Assembly (NCBI RefSeq): GCF_020736705.1
Contig: NZ_CP085990.1
Location: forward strand, 868,001 to 932,000
From: Psychrobacter sanguinis
GTDB taxonomy: Bacteria > Pseudomonadota > Gammaproteobacteria > Pseudomonadales > Moraxellaceae
Length of the DNA stretch: 64,000 bases
Direction of reading: 5' to 3'
The position numbers and the translations under genes were made by a program. The first letter of the stretch is position 1. The number at the start of each line of letters is the position of its first letter. Below are positions 1-10,144 of the stretch, piece by piece. Below the pieces are notes generated by a model, which saw only the letters and a program-made list of their open reading frames with translations, was not told the DNA's origin and made no database searches.

Positions 1-924
1 TATGATCCCAATAGTATTTGGGCCGCCTTCGTTTATGGCGCCATGCAGTTCTTACCTATCTATATCGTCACTTTCGCTGTCGGTATCCTTTGGGAAATTA
101 TTTTCGCAGTAGTGCGTGGCCATGAAGTCAACGAAGGTTTCTTCGTGACCTCGGTGCTTTTCGCCCTATGCTTACCGCCAGACATTCCTTTATGGCAAGT
201 GGCACTAGGCATTAGCTTTGGTGTTGTGGTGGCTAAAGAAGTATTTGGTGGTACCGGTAAAAACTTCTTGAACCCTGCCCTATCAGGTCGTGCTTTCTTA
301 TACTTTGCTTACCCTGCTTATATGTCAGGGGATACTGTATGGACTGCGGTTGACGGTTTCTCAGGTGCCACCCCATTAGGTCTAGCGGCCATTGGTATTA
401 CCCCAGATAAATTCGTCGATGCGTATGGCAATGCCATTACTTGGATGGATGCTTTCTTAGGTAATATGCAAGGAAGTATCGGTGAAGTATCAACTTTAGC
501 TATTTTGCTAGGTATGATTGTATTGATCTGGACCCGCATCGCTTCTTGGCGCATTATCGCAGGCTGTGTCGTTGGTTTGGTTGCTACGTCAATGGTATTT
601 AATGCCATCGGTTCTACCGAAAACTTGATGATGAACCTACCTTGGTACTGGCACTTAGTATTGGGCGGTTTTGCCTTTGGTGCGGTATTTATGGCGACGG
701 ATCCTGTGTCTGCTGCTCATACTAATAAGGGCCGTTGGGCTTATGGTATTTTGATTGGTTTTATGACTGTATTGATTCGCGTCATTAATCCAGCTTTCCC
801 AGAGGGTATTATGCTAGCGATCTTATTTGCTAACTTGTTTGCCCCTCTATTCGACTACTTTGTCACTCAAGCAAACATCAAACGTCAAACGGCTCGGAGG
901 ATGCGTCATGTCCCAGCAGACTAA
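1..924 (+). CDS. nqrB: NqrB, Na+-translocating NADH:quinone reductase subunit B (partial, N-terminus off window)
   Basis: Membrane subunit of the Na+-pumping NADH:ubiquinone oxidoreductase. The reading frame is open from base 1 ([10 protein letters not shown]...), so the gene begins before the window and only about 307 C-terminal residues are visible of roughly 400 usual for the family. The visible part has repeated hydrophobic helices and the motif [10 protein letters not shown] at codons 119-128; the threonine of SGAT (codon 124 here) is the family's covalent FMN site, loaded by ApbE. Its stop at 922-924 lies inside the start of nqrC (17-nt overlap), so the two are translationally coupled. 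Identity is clear from the motif and the nqrCDEF genes that follow. Confidence 0.97.
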   Translation, partial: YDPNSIWAAFVYGAMQFLPIYIVTFAVGILWEIIFAVVRGHEVNEGFFVTSVLFALCLPPDIPLWQVALGISFGVVVAKEVFGGTGKNFLNPALSGRAFLYFAYPAYMSGDTVWTAVDGFSGATPLGLAAIGITPDKFVDAYGNAITWMDAFLGNMQGSIGEVSTLAILLGMIVLIWTRIASWRIIAGCVVGLVATSMVFNAIGSTENLMMNLPWYWHLVLGGFAFGAVFMATDPVSAAHTNKGRWAYGILIGFMTVLIRVINPAFPEGIMLAILFANLFAPLFDYFVTQANIKRQTARRMRHVPAD

Positions 925-1765
925 GAAAAGTTCAAACTCAAATGTGACCACTATTATGGTGGCACTGGTCTTATGTTTGGTGTGTTCCGTAATGGTATCC
1001 GCCGTTGCAGTAGGCTTAAAACCAGCTCAAGTTGAAAACCAACTGCTGGACCGTAACAAAAACATCTTGGTGGCTGCAGGCTTATTTGACCCTGCTAAAG
1101 ACACCAACGCAGATGTAGAAAAGCGCTTTGCGGACTTCGAAGTTAAAATGGTAGACCTTGAAAAAGGTGAGTATGCGACTGAAGCGGACTTAGCTAAAGT
1201 AGGCATTACAGATGTCAATAACTACGACGATAACCAAGCGTCTAAAAACAAAGCGTTAAGTATTGACCTAGGTAATGATGACCCTGCCAGTATTGGTGCG
1301 GTTCCTAAATTTGCCAAAATTTATGTTAAAAATGATGCCAATGGTAAACCTGAGCTAGTGGTCCTTCCTGTAAGAGGCTACGGTCTTTGGGGTACAATTT
1401 ACGGCTTCTTGACGCTTGAGAGCGATCTAAATACCATTAAAGGTATTAGTTGGTACGATCACAAAGAAACACCGGGTCTTGGCGCACGTATTGAAGAACC
1501 AGAGTGGCGTGCAAAATGGCAAGGTATTCATGCCTATGATGACAAAGGCGAAGTGGCCACTGGGGTAACCAAAGCAGGTCAAAGCCGTGAAAACTGGGTA
1601 GATGGCATTAGTGGTGCCACCTTGACCAGTGCGGGTGTGAAAAACCTTATCCAGTTCTGGCTTGGCGATCGTGGATACAAGCCATTCTTAGATAATTTAC
1701 GTGGTGGCAAGCCAGATAGCGCAGCTAAACCTAACGCTGAAACCACGACGGGCGAGGAGGCATAA
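908..1765 (+). CDS. nqrC: NqrC, Na+-NQR subunit C (covalent FMN flavoprotein)
   Basis: Second covalent flavoprotein of Na+-NQR, 285 residues with this start. I chose ATG 908 over upstream starts because GGAGG lies at 896-900 with 7-nt spacing, and the protein then begins MSQQTKKS followed by a single N-terminal transmembrane helix (about residues 14-36), as usual for NqrC. The FMN motif [10 protein letters not shown] is present with the acceptor threonine at about residue 238. The C-terminal tail is polar and Ala/Lys/Glu-rich. It overlaps nqrB by 17 nt and its TAA is one base from the ATG of nqrD. Confidence 0.97.
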   Translation: MSQQTKKSSNSNVTTIMVALVLCLVCSVMVSAVAVGLKPAQVENQLLDRNKNILVAAGLFDPAKDTNADVEKRFADFEVKMVDLEKGEYATEADLAKVGITDVNNYDDNQASKNKALSIDLGNDDPASIGAVPKFAKIYVKNDANGKPELVVLPVRGYGLWGTIYGFLTLESDLNTIKGISWYDHKETPGLGARIEEPEWRAKWQGIHAYDDKGEVATGVTKAGQSRENWVDGISGATLTSAGVKNLIQFWLGDRGYKPFLDNLRGGKPDSAAKPNAETTTGEEA

Positions 1766-1766
1766 T

Positions 1767-2441
1767 ATGTCAACAGATACTAAAAAAATCTTGACCACGC
1801 CGATTTTTGACAACAACCCGATTGCACTACAAATCTTGGGTATTTGTTCGGCGCTTGCAGTAACGACCAGTGTCAAAAACGCTTTAGTAATGTGTATTGC
1901 TTTAACCTTAGTAACCGCATTCTCAAGCTTTTTTATCTCCATTATCCGCAACCGTATTCCCTCTAGTATTCGTATTATCGTGCAAATGACGGTAATCGCC
2001 TCTTTGGTAATCGTGGTGGATCAGATCTTAAAAGCAGTGGCTTATGATGTCAGTAAGTCTCTATCGGTATTCGTTGGTCTAATTATCACTAACTGTATCG
2101 TTATGGGTCGTGCTGAAGCATTTGCGATGAGTAACCCACCAGTACCTAGCTTCTTAGACGGTATTGGTAACGGCTTAGGTTACTCTGCGGTACTGTTATT
2201 CGTAGCAACCATTCGTGAGCTATTGGGTAACGGTAGTATTTTAGGTATTACCCTATTAAATCCAGTGACCAATGGCGGCTGGTATGTACCGAATGGTTTA
2301 TTACTATTGCCACCATCAGCGTTCTTTATTATTGCTCTATTTATTACCATTGTCCGTACTTGGAAGCCAGAACAAGTGGAAGAGCCTGAGTTTGTTATCA
2401 AGCCTCAGTCTAAAGGTATGGCTCATGGAGGAGGACACTAA
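1767..2441 (+). CDS. nqrD: NqrD, Na+-NQR subunit D
   Basis: Integral membrane subunit of Na+-NQR, 224 residues, with about six hydrophobic helices typical of the NqrDE/RnfAE family. The conserved segment around [14 protein letters not shown] is seen as [15 protein letters not shown] near the middle; its Cys is one of the family's conserved cysteines near an iron site in solved NQR structures. ATG 1767 is preceded by a strong GAGGAGG at 1754-1760. The stop overlaps the nqrE start by one base (TAATG), showing translational coupling. Confidence 0.97.
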   Translation: MSTDTKKILTTPIFDNNPIALQILGICSALAVTTSVKNALVMCIALTLVTAFSSFFISIIRNRIPSSIRIIVQMTVIASLVIVVDQILKAVAYDVSKSLSVFVGLIITNCIVMGRAEAFAMSNPPVPSFLDGIGNGLGYSAVLLFVATIRELLGNGSILGITLLNPVTNGGWYVPNGLLLLPPSAFFIIALFITIVRTWKPEQVEEPEFVIKPQSKGMAHGGGH

Positions 2442-3049
2442 TGGGACATTATCTTAGTCTATTTATCACGTCTGTTTTCATTGAAAACATGGCACTTGCC
2501 TACTTCTTAGGCATGTGTACTTTCTTAGCCGTTTCTAAGAAAGTATCTACAGCGATTGGTCTGGGTGTGGCGGTAGTGGTAGTAATGACTATCACTGTGC
2601 CGCTAAACAACCTATTGTTCCAGTTCATCTTAAAAGATGGGGCACTGGCTTGGGCTGGTTTCCCAGATGTGGATTTAAGTTTCTTAGGTCTGCTGAGCTA
2701 CATTGCTTTGATTGCAGCAACCGTTCAAATTCTAGAGATGTTCTTAGATAAGTTCGTGCCTTCGTTATACAACGCACTTGGGGTGTTCTTACCACTAATC
2801 ACTGTAAACTGTGCCATCATGGGTGGTGTATTATTTATGGTTGAACGTGACTACAACTTCACTGAGTCGCTAACATATGGTGTCGGTGCAGGCCTTGGTT
2901 GGGCAGTGGCTATTACCCTATTAGCAGGTATTCGTGAGAAGTTAAAATACTCGGACGTGCCTGCCCCACTACGCGGTTTAGGTATTACCTTTATTACTGT
3001 CGGATTGATGTCGCTTGGATTTATGTCATTCGGTGGTATGTCAATTTAA
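2441..3049 (+). CDS. nqrE: NqrE, Na+-NQR subunit E
   Basis: Membrane subunit homologous to NqrD but in inverted topology, 202 residues, the usual length. The family motif VNCAIMGG is present near residue 120 ([12 protein letters not shown]), with the cysteine that pairs with the NqrD site. An early [10 protein letters not shown] segment is also characteristic. GGAGGA lies just upstream of ATG 2441, within the end of nqrD. The 64-nt gap to nqrF holds only the nqrF ribosome binding site, so all subunits are in one operon. Confidence 0.97.
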   Translation: MGHYLSLFITSVFIENMALAYFLGMCTFLAVSKKVSTAIGLGVAVVVVMTITVPLNNLLFQFILKDGALAWAGFPDVDLSFLGLLSYIALIAATVQILEMFLDKFVPSLYNALGVFLPLITVNCAIMGGVLFMVERDYNFTESLTYGVGAGLGWAVAITLLAGIREKLKYSDVPAPLRGLGITFITVGLMSLGFMSFGGMSI

Positions 3050-3113
3050 TCGACTTACCTAGCCCAATTAATAGATAACAAGCGATTTGAATATTTAAAT
3101 AAGGACAAAAATC

Positions 3114-4352
3114 ATGGAGTTATTTGGTACCGCCATTGGCGGCGTCGCCATGTTTACCCTGATTATCATGAGCTTAGTGGCGATCATTTTGATTGCCCGC
3201 TCACGATTGGTCAGCTCAGGGGATGTCACCATTCATATTAATGATGATCCTGACAATGATGTGGTAACCCCTGCTGGTGGCAAACTACTACAAACCTTAG
3301 CAAGCGAAGGTATCTTTTTATCTTCTGCTTGTGGCGGTGGTGGTACTTGTGGCCAGTGCCGTTGTAAAGTGCTCGAAGGCGGTGGTTCTATTCTACCTAC
3401 CGAAGAAGGTCACTTCACTCAAGGTGAAATTCGCGACAACATGCGCCTAGCCTGTCAGGTAGCGGTTAAGCAAGACATGAAAATCGAAGTTGACCCTGAG
3501 TTCTTTGATGTACAGAAGTGGGAATGTGAAGTTATCTCTAACGAAAACGTGGCCACTTTCATTAAAGAATTAGTGTTAAAGATTCCTGAAGGCGAAGAAG
3601 TGAATTTCCGTGCCGGTGGTTATGTTCAGCTAGAAGCGCCACCGCATGAAGTACACTATAAAGACTTCGATATTGCCGAAGAGTATCGTGGTGACTGGGA
3701 ACAGTTTGGTATGTTTGACTATGTGTCAAAAGTAGACGAAGAAGTTATTCGTGCTTACTCAATGGCCAACTACCCTGATGAAAAAGGTATTATTAAGTTT
3801 AACATCCGTATCGCAAGTCCTCCGCCTCGTGGCCCTAAAGGGATTCCACCAGGTAAGATGTCTTCTTACGTATTTAGCTTAAAACCAGGCGATAAAATTA
3901 CAGTATCAGGTCCTTACGGTGAATTCTTCGCAAAAGACACCAAGGCGGAAATGGTATTTATCGGTGGTGGTGCGGGTATGGCGCCAATGCGTTCACATAT
4001 CTTCGACCAACTTAAACGTTTACATTCTGACCGCAAAATTACTTTCTGGTATGGTGCGCGTTCAGTACGTGAAATGTTCTACGTTGAAGATTATGACATG
4101 CTACAAGAGCAATTCGATAACTTCGAATGGCACGTGGCATTATCTGATCCACAGCCAGAAGACAACTGGGAAGGTTATACTGGGTTCATTCATAACGTAT
4201 TGTATGAAGAGTATCTCAAAGACCATCCAAACCCAGAAGACTGTGAATACTACATGTGTGGGCCACCGGTTATGAACGCAGCGGTTATTGATATGCTGCA
4301 CAACCTAGGCGTCGAAGACGAAAACATCTTACTTGATGATTTCGGTGGTTAA
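3114..4352 (+). CDS. nqrF: NqrF, Na+-NQR subunit F (NADH-oxidising, 2Fe-2S and FAD)
   Basis: Electron entry subunit: takes electrons from NADH through FAD to a 2Fe-2S centre. It has 412 residues. Order of parts: N-terminal transmembrane helix (about 5-27), ferredoxin domain with cluster cysteines C73, C79, C82 and C114, then a ferredoxin-reductase-like domain with the FAD motif RAYSMANYP and the NAD-binding segment [12 protein letters not shown], ending in DDFGG. AAGGA at 3101-3105 gives good spacing to ATG 3114. It is the last gene before an intrinsic terminator. Confidence 0.98.
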   Translation: MELFGTAIGGVAMFTLIIMSLVAIILIARSRLVSSGDVTIHINDDPDNDVVTPAGGKLLQTLASEGIFLSSACGGGGTCGQCRCKVLEGGGSILPTEEGHFTQGEIRDNMRLACQVAVKQDMKIEVDPEFFDVQKWECEVISNENVATFIKELVLKIPEGEEVNFRAGGYVQLEAPPHEVHYKDFDIAEEYRGDWEQFGMFDYVSKVDEEVIRAYSMANYPDEKGIIKFNIRIASPPPRGPKGIPPGKMSSYVFSLKPGDKITVSGPYGEFFAKDTKAEMVFIGGGAGMAPMRSHIFDQLKRLHSDRKITFWYGARSVREMFYVEDYDMLQEQFDNFEWHVALSDPQPEDNWEGYTGFIHNVLYEEYLKDHPNPEDCEYYMCGPPVMNAAVIDMLHNLGVEDENILLDDFGG

Positions 4353-4426
4353 GGTCTCATTTGACCCTGATTTAACAGTCGTTGAATTTTAATCTACACC
4401 CTAGTATTGTTTTTACCTAAAATAAA

Positions 4427-4452
4427 AGAGTCTCTATTGAGGCTCTTTTTTT
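4427..4452 (+). terminator. Intrinsic terminator of the nqr operon
   Basis: Eight-pair stem AGAGTCTC / GAGGCTCT (one G-T pair) around a TATT loop, followed by seven T. It lies 75 bases after nqrF and separates the nqr operon from the SDR gene. Confidence 0.85.
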
Positions 4453-4588
4453 ATGGGCGAATATAACGCTAAAATGCTACTCTAACCCTACTCTACTATT
4501 TGCTCTATAACTAGCGAATCTTTAAAGAGCTATCTATTATGCAACTCGCAACCCCGTCAAGGTAATGACTTCTTAAGAAAGGATTCTT

Positions 4589-5437
4589 ATGACCTATTCA
4601 GTTAAAAATAAAGCCGTACGTTCTCAGACCATAAACCTCGATACCTTAACCCTTTGGATTACTGGTGCCTCCAGTGGACTTGGTGAAGCATTGGCCATAG
4701 AGTTTGCAAAGCACGGTGCTACCTTAATCCTCAGTGGTAGAAATTCAGAAAAATTAGAAGCGGTAAAGCAAAAATGTAACGACAGTCACAAGCACTTTAC
4801 TGTTGCTTTTGATATCTTAGATGATGAGCAAACTATTCAAGCTTATCGCCAGGTAAAAACATATTTGACAGATAATGACTTAAAAATAGACTGGCTGATT
4901 AACAATGCTGGTGTCAGTCAACGCTCTTTGATTATGGACACCAGTGAGCAAGTAGAACGTCAACTTATGGAAATTAACTACTTCTCTCAAACCCGATTGT
5001 CGCGTTTGGTACTGCCGGAGATGATTGCCCAAGGCGGTGGTAAGATTGTTATGGTGTCTAGTGTGGCAGGACTTTTGGGCACTCAATACCGCGGGGCGTA
5101 TGGCGCAGCAAAAGCTGCCATCCACATGTGGGCCAACAGCTTGCGTGCTGAATTAAGCAATAAAAATATTGAAGTGGCGACCATTTTTCCTGGTTTCGTT
5201 AATACCAATGTCTCTATCAATGCCTTGGTGGGTGACGGCACTACCCAAGGCACTATGGATGAGGCCACTGGAAAAGGACTCAGTGCTGAGGCGTTTGCCA
5301 AACAAGTGGTCCAAGCTTTAGTGGCGGGAGAAGAGTATATTATCGTGGCCGGTCAAAAAGAAAAACTAGCGACTTTTATCAACCGTCTCTCACCCGCCCA
5401 CCTTTATAAAATTATTCGTAAAGTAAAAGTAAAATAG
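4589..5437 (+). CDS. Short-chain dehydrogenase/reductase (SDR)
   Basis: Classical SDR of 282 residues. The NAD(P) motif TGASSGLG lies at 25-32, the NNAG motif starts at 105, SSVAG near 158 supplies the catalytic serine, and YGAAK at 171-175 supplies the Tyr and Lys. The C-terminal extension ending KIIRKVKVK resembles the DHRS7-like SDR group. The substrate cannot be told. AAAGGA just upstream supports ATG 4589. It sits between nqrF and apbE but has its own upstream region after the nqr terminator, so a link with NQR is positional only. Confidence 0.9.
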   Translation: MTYSVKNKAVRSQTINLDTLTLWITGASSGLGEALAIEFAKHGATLILSGRNSEKLEAVKQKCNDSHKHFTVAFDILDDEQTIQAYRQVKTYLTDNDLKIDWLINNAGVSQRSLIMDTSEQVERQLMEINYFSQTRLSRLVLPEMIAQGGGKIVMVSSVAGLLGTQYRGAYGAAKAAIHMWANSLRAELSNKNIEVATIFPGFVNTNVSINALVGDGTTQGTMDEATGKGLSAEAFAKQVVQALVAGEEYIIVAGQKEKLATFINRLSPAHLYKIIRKVKVK

Positions 5438-5487
5438 CAAAGCGGTCCACAAGCCTTCGCAATAGCGGTAAAATAGTGCCCCTACTC

Positions 5488-5513
5488 CTGATATAGGTCA
5501 CCTCCTATATCAG
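5488..5513. promoter_or_regulatory. 10-bp perfect inverted repeat upstream of apbE
   Basis: CTGATATAGG at 5488-5497 and CCTATATCAG at 5504-5513 form a perfect palindrome with a 6-base spacer, ending 31 bases before the apbE start. No clean T run follows directly, so it may be an operator or a weak terminator of the SDR gene; the sequence alone does not decide. Confidence 0.5.
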
Positions 5514-5544
5514 CCCTTCCTTCTTTTATTATAAAACGACGCCT

Positions 5545-6753
5545 ATGAAACGCTTATCTTCCTCTCGTCCTGCTAATCAGTCTTATCATTCTAATCAGGT
5601 TGGTCACTCTATTGGAACCACTGCCCCTAAAAAGTACGCTTCCTTATTGATAGGTGGCATAATTTTATCCGGGTCATTGCTGAGCAGCGGATGTCAGCAG
5701 TCGCCGACCTATGATTATATTAGTGGCGAAACCATGGGCACCAGCTATCACATCACCTTTCAAAATCCGAAGGGAGTCGATGAGCAGGAGATTAAGCAGG
5801 CGATTGATAAACGCTTACTTGAGATCAATGCAAGCATGTCGACCTACATAAAAGACTCAACCATCTCTAAATTTAACCGTCTGGGTGCGGGTGAATCTAT
5901 CACCGTCGAGCCTGATTTTATTAAAGTATTGCAAGACTCCAAGCAAGTTTATACCCAATCTGGTGGTGCTTTTGACCCGACTGTTATGCCTTTGGTTAAC
6001 TTATGGGGCTTCGGCAGTGTCATGACCGCGGATAGATTACAGAATCCACCTAGCGCAGATGAGATAGAGGCAACTAAATCACTTTTAGACTTTGAAGGTA
6101 TTAAGCTTTCGGGCAATACGGTCTCTAAAGACAAAGAAAAAGTTCAGTTAGATTTTTCTGCCATCGCTAAAGGTTATGGGGTAGATGTCATCGCTGAAGT
6201 ACTGCACAAAGACTATAAAATTAATAATTATATGGTCGAGATTGGCGGTGAAGTGGCGACTTCTGGGGTCAATCAGAGTGCAAAACCTTGGCAGATAGCC
6301 ATCGATGCGCCGATCATCGACAGTACGGTCAGCGAGCGCCTCACATTGGCAGCCATACGTCAGCCAAACTCATCGAATAAGATGCATTTAGCCACCTCGG
6401 GTAACTACCGAAACTCTGTCATTTTTAACGGTCGCCGTTATAGCCATACTATTGACCCCACTACCGGTCAACCTATTGCGGGCGGCGCACCTTCGGTCAC
6501 GGTTGCGGCCGATACCGTATCTTTGGCTGACGCTTGGGCCACGGCTTTAACCGCAATGACTTACCAAAAAGCTTTGGCCACTGCCACGGATAAAAATCTA
6601 GCGGTATTATTTGTCATCCCTAAAGATGGTAAAATTCATGATGAAGTGCCTTCTGTCCGTGAGTTGGCCGACAACAAAGCGGATCCTCTAGCGTATTGGG
6701 AAATCGTTGAAACCCCAGCTATGAAAGCATTGCGAGCAGGTCATACTAAATAA
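5545..6753 (+). CDS. apbE: FAD:protein FMN transferase ApbE (Ftp), lipoprotein
   Basis: Transfers FMN from FAD to the SGAT threonines of NqrB and NqrC, acting on the periplasmic face. It has 402 residues. A hydrophobic signal near 30-49 ends in a lipobox-like LLSSGC, with the lipid cysteine at residue 50, so it is probably membrane anchored. Family motifs are visible: GTSYHITF after the signal, DFSAIAKGYGVD, the metal/flavin motif HTIDPTTGQP (H301), and SLADAWATALTAM near the C-terminus. A long polar N-terminal leader (about 30 residues) before the signal is unusual, but no later start is seen in frame. Clustering with nqr matches its role. Confidence 0.96.
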   Translation: MKRLSSSRPANQSYHSNQVGHSIGTTAPKKYASLLIGGIILSGSLLSSGCQQSPTYDYISGETMGTSYHITFQNPKGVDEQEIKQAIDKRLLEINASMSTYIKDSTISKFNRLGAGESITVEPDFIKVLQDSKQVYTQSGGAFDPTVMPLVNLWGFGSVMTADRLQNPPSADEIEATKSLLDFEGIKLSGNTVSKDKEKVQLDFSAIAKGYGVDVIAEVLHKDYKINNYMVEIGGEVATSGVNQSAKPWQIAIDAPIIDSTVSERLTLAAIRQPNSSNKMHLATSGNYRNSVIFNGRRYSHTIDPTTGQPIAGGAPSVTVAADTVSLADAWATALTAMTYQKALATATDKNLAVLFVIPKDGKIHDEVPSVRELADNKADPLAYWEIVETPAMKALRAGHTK

Positions 6754-6970
6754 GCATTTAGAAGTCTTTACTGCTAGGCTTTAAATAGAGTTCAAAACTG
6801 GGGTTAAACGGTGACGGTTACAGCATTGATACTGCCAACAAACGTCGAGTTAGCCTGAATATGTTATAATAGATACCAATGAATAAATAACAGCGACAGC
6901 TTGTGCTGAAGGTCACAGAAAGTTAACCTTATCGTCTCAAGCACCCGCTTCTCAACTAAGTGAGGGTATT

Positions 6971-7219
6971 ATGCTCGAGCAACTGCTTCCCATTTTCGGT
7001 ATTACTTTTGCCGTATTCGTCCTATTCTTTTTAATGATGGGTATCGGATACATGGTTAAAAAAGAACCATTACGTGGCTCATGTGGTCGTGTGGCCAATC
7101 TAATGGGTGACGAAACCTGCCAGTTTTGTGGTGACGATCCCAACAAGTGTGACAAAATCAATGAAGACACCAAGCTCAATGCCAAAAAAGCCTCTGAACT
7201 CGGTAAATCTGCAGTTTAG
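6971..7219 (+). CDS. nqrM: NqrM, Na+-NQR maturation factor (DUF539)
   Basis: Small 82-residue protein required for assembly of active Na+-NQR, proposed to deliver iron. One N-terminal transmembrane helix (about residues 8-29) is followed by a cytoplasmic Cys-rich tail with C38, C50, C53 and C60 (CQFCGDDPNKC), the arrangement of the NqrM family. GAGGG just before ATG 6971 supports the start. It follows apbE by about 220 bases, the common gene order in NQR clusters. Confidence 0.95.
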   Translation: MLEQLLPIFGITFAVFVLFFLMMGIGYMVKKEPLRGSCGRVANLMGDETCQFCGDDPNKCDKINEDTKLNAKKASELGKSAV

Positions 7220-7357
7220 TCTGCAAATAGCCTCAATCTGTCGATAATTTAAGCCAGATTTTAGTGCAGTAAGTCATTGATATTTAACTATTAAATTAAA
7301 TATCTAGCACAGTTACCTTTGGCTACTTAGGCTGAGTAGAGTATTTCTGTTATAGTA

Positions 7358-7385
7358 AAACCATCGCTTAGGCGGTGGTTTTTTT
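7358..7385 (+). terminator. Intrinsic terminator after nqrM
   Basis: Ten-pair stem AAACCATCGC / GCGGTGGTTT (one wobble) with TTAG loop, followed by a T run to 7385. It ends directly before an in-frame ATG at 7386, arguing against that ATG as the start of the next gene. Confidence 0.85.
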
Positions 7386-7430
7386 ATGCAACTTAACTTC
7401 CACCCTTTTGTTATTAGTAAGTGCTTCGAT

Positions 7431-8684
7431 ATGTCTAACCCTACTCCCCCCTCTGCTGCCTCAAGCTCTACACCTTCGGCACAAACACCACGCGCTGTCT
7501 TTTGGTTGGTGGTTATTGCCATATTACTGATGGCTAGTAATATGCGCTCGCCTATTGTGGCGTTAGGCTCTATCGCTCCAGTAGTACAAGACGCCTTAAA
7601 CCTGAATGCCACGCATATTGGTTGGCTCGGTGCTATTCCAATGCTGATGTTTGCGTTAGGCGCTTTAATATCTCCGAGTATCGGCAAACGCTATGGCTTA
7701 GAAAACACCTTAATCGGGGTAGTAATGGTACTGACTGCCGGCATTATTATGCGCTCGACTTGGGTGAGTTGGCATGGGTTCTTAATCGGCACAATTTTAT
7801 TATCGCTTGCCATCGGCTTTGCCAATACTTTAGTTGCTCCCGTGATTAAGCAGCGTACTCCTGATAATATCGCTTTGGTAACTGGCCTATTTAGCTTAAC
7901 CATGTCAGTGATGTCTGGGGTCATCTCTGGGGTGGTCTATCCGTTAACCGAACAGGTAGGCTGGCAATGGGCGTTAGGCGGCTGGGCGATATTGGGCATT
8001 GCCGCTCTAATCGCTTGGATTGTATTGCGTGTTAAGCTTGGCTCTTCGCACAAAGTACCTACTGCTGATTTGACAGCAGATGAGGTGACCCAAGAATCTA
8101 CTTCTATCTGGAAGTCGGCCTTAGCGTGGCAGTTGGCGATCTTTATGGGTTTGCAGTCTTTGCTATTTTATACCGTAGCCGCCTTTTTGCCCTCGATATG
8201 GATTAGCAAAGGATTGACCGAGGTAGAAGCCGGTAGCATGGGCTCTATTTTCCAGTTTATGGCGCCTATTGCCATCATCGGTATGACCTGGCTGATTCGC
8301 CGGGGTATGAAAATACAAATTGTGGCCATTGGCTCTACTTTACTGAACGTCATAGGTTTGATCGGTATTGCTTATCTGTCACCTGACTTAGCGTGGCTGT
8401 GGACCTCTATCATGGGCTTAGGCTGTGCGGTTATATTTACCTTATGCATCATGCTGTTTTCACTGCGTACCTATACTCCAAACCAAGCCAGTAAGTTGTC
8501 AGGTATGGCACAGACCATCGCCTATTTGGTTGCTTTTGCAGGTCCTTTTGGGGCAGGCTGGCTGTACGAACAAACCAATAGCTGGGATGGGCCCTTATTA
8601 TTTATATTAATACTTACTCTGATCAACGTCATTATTGCTTGGCTCGCCAGTCGTCCTATAATGATTGACGGCAAGCCTGCTTAG
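7431..8684 (+). CDS. MFS transporter, CynX/NimT family
   Basis: Twelve-helix major facilitator protein, 417 residues from this start. The early segment SNMRSPIVALGSIAP is typical of the CynX/NimT (cyanate or 2-nitroimidazole transporter) family, as is KRYGLENTLIG in the loop after helix 2. Another in-frame ATG lies at 7386, but it directly abuts the T run of a terminator, so I prefer ATG 7431 (MSNPTPPS), which leaves a short Ser/Pro-rich cytoplasmic N-terminus. No strong ribosome binding site is visible at either. The substrate cannot be inferred. Confidence 0.88.
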   Translation: MSNPTPPSAASSSTPSAQTPRAVFWLVVIAILLMASNMRSPIVALGSIAPVVQDALNLNATHIGWLGAIPMLMFALGALISPSIGKRYGLENTLIGVVMVLTAGIIMRSTWVSWHGFLIGTILLSLAIGFANTLVAPVIKQRTPDNIALVTGLFSLTMSVMSGVISGVVYPLTEQVGWQWALGGWAILGIAALIAWIVLRVKLGSSHKVPTADLTADEVTQESTSIWKSALAWQLAIFMGLQSLLFYTVAAFLPSIWISKGLTEVEAGSMGSIFQFMAPIAIIGMTWLIRRGMKIQIVAIGSTLLNVIGLIGIAYLSPDLAWLWTSIMGLGCAVIFTLCIMLFSLRTYTPNQASKLSGMAQTIAYLVAFAGPFGAGWLYEQTNSWDGPLLFILILTLINVIIAWLASRPIMIDGKPA

Positions 8685-8792
8685 ACACTATTCTTAGTGA
8701 GGCACTATTCTTAGTCTGTATTTAAGCTCTATTTATTAAAACTAATTTTTTAACAGATTTCTAACCAACAAAATAATTTAAATGGTACCTCT

Positions 8793-10103
8793 ATGAAGTT
8801 TTCGAAATACGGTCAACAGTTCACCCAAACCAGCGCAATCTCTCAATTAATGGACGACTTAGGCGATGCCCTGCAAAGCCCTACTCCCGTTAACATGTTG
8901 GGCGGTGGCAATCCAGCCCGCATTGATAAAGTGAACCAAGCCTATTTTGAGGTATATCAATCGCTACAAGAAGGCGGTATTGAGGGCGGTGCTATCGAAT
9001 CGGTAGGCAACTACTCAAACCCTCAAGGCGATGCCAAATTTATCGAAGCCTTGGTCGCCTTCTTTAACCGCCATTATGATTGGGATTTAACGACAGACAA
9101 TATTGTTTTGACCAATGGCTCACAAAACGCCTTCTTCTACTTGTTCAATTTATTTGGCGGTAAATTCGAAGACGAAAATGGTCAGGTCAGCACTAAATCG
9201 ATTTTATTACCGTTGGCCCCAGAATATATTGGCTACAGTGACGTACAAATTGACGGCAAACACTTTATCTCTATTAAGCCTGAAATCGAAGAAGTCACTC
9301 ATGACGGAGAAGAGGGCTTTTTTAAATACAAAGTAGACTTTAAAGCTTTAGAGAACTTGCCTGCCCTTAAAAATGGTGAGATAGGTGCGATTTGCTGTTC
9401 ACGTCCGACCAACCCGACTGGCAACGTGTTGACCGATGAAGAAATGGCGCATTTGGCTCAAATTGCCAAACAGTACGATGTACCGCTAATTATCGACAAT
9501 GCCTATGGTGAGCCTTTCCCCAATATTATTTATCCCGACGTCAATCTAAACTGGGACGACAATACCATTCTTTGCTTTAGTCTGTCGAAAATCGGCTTAC
9601 CTGGGGCGCGTACCGGTATTATTATCGCTGCACCCGAGGTGGTGAAGACGGTCAGCGCCATGAATGCGGTGGTCAACCTTGCGCCAACACGTTTTGGGGC
9701 CGCTATTGCCACTCCACTGCTGAATGATGATAGTTTAAAGCAGCTTTGTGATGACACCATTCAGCCGTTTTATGCCAACAAAGCCAAACTTGCTATCGGC
9801 CATATCAAAGCAGAAATGGGCGACTATCCGGTACTTATCCATAAACCAGAAGGGGCTATTTTCCTATGGGTGTGGTTCAAAGACTTACCGATTACCACCA
9901 CTGAGCTGTATGAGCGCTTAAAACAAAAAGCAACTTTGATTGTGCCTAGTGAACACTTCTATCCAGGTCTCGATACCACTGACTATCCGCATGCCTTTCA
10001 ATGTATTCGCATGAGTATTGCTGCCAGTGATGAGACCTTAGAGGCCGGTATTAAAGTCATTGGCGAAGTGGTTCGCGAGCTTTATGACAATACTCAAAAA
10101 TAA
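8793..10103 (+). CDS. avtA: Valine-pyruvate aminotransferase AvtA
   Basis: PLP enzyme that exchanges the amino group between valine and pyruvate (alanine formation). The 436 residues follow E. coli AvtA (417) closely as I recall it: MLGGGNPA, TNGSQNAFFYLFNLFGG, LPLAPEYIGY, CCSRPTNPTGNVLTDEE, the PLP lysine in SLSKIGLPGART, and HKPEGAIFLWVWFKDLPITT. Small insertions (for example after residue 125) explain the extra length. It stands alone between an MFS gene and a rimJ-like gene. Confidence 0.95.
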   Translation: MKFSKYGQQFTQTSAISQLMDDLGDALQSPTPVNMLGGGNPARIDKVNQAYFEVYQSLQEGGIEGGAIESVGNYSNPQGDAKFIEALVAFFNRHYDWDLTTDNIVLTNGSQNAFFYLFNLFGGKFEDENGQVSTKSILLPLAPEYIGYSDVQIDGKHFISIKPEIEEVTHDGEEGFFKYKVDFKALENLPALKNGEIGAICCSRPTNPTGNVLTDEEMAHLAQIAKQYDVPLIIDNAYGEPFPNIIYPDVNLNWDDNTILCFSLSKIGLPGARTGIIIAAPEVVKTVSAMNAVVNLAPTRFGAAIATPLLNDDSLKQLCDDTIQPFYANKAKLAIGHIKAEMGDYPVLIHKPEGAIFLWVWFKDLPITTTELYERLKQKATLIVPSEHFYPGLDTTDYPHAFQCIRMSIAASDETLEAGIKVIGEVVRELYDNTQK

Positions 10104-10144
10104 CCAGGCTAACAGACAATGCTAAAAAACAATAGTGTTAAAAA

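Noticed and set aside
7386-7430. Upstream in-frame ATG that would extend the MFS protein by 15 residues
   Set aside because: It directly abuts the T run of a strong terminator, leaving no room for a leader and binding site.
8684-8716. Direct repeat CACTATTCTTAGT after the MFS gene
   Set aside because: Two copies only, no pairing or T run; probably chance or a small duplication.
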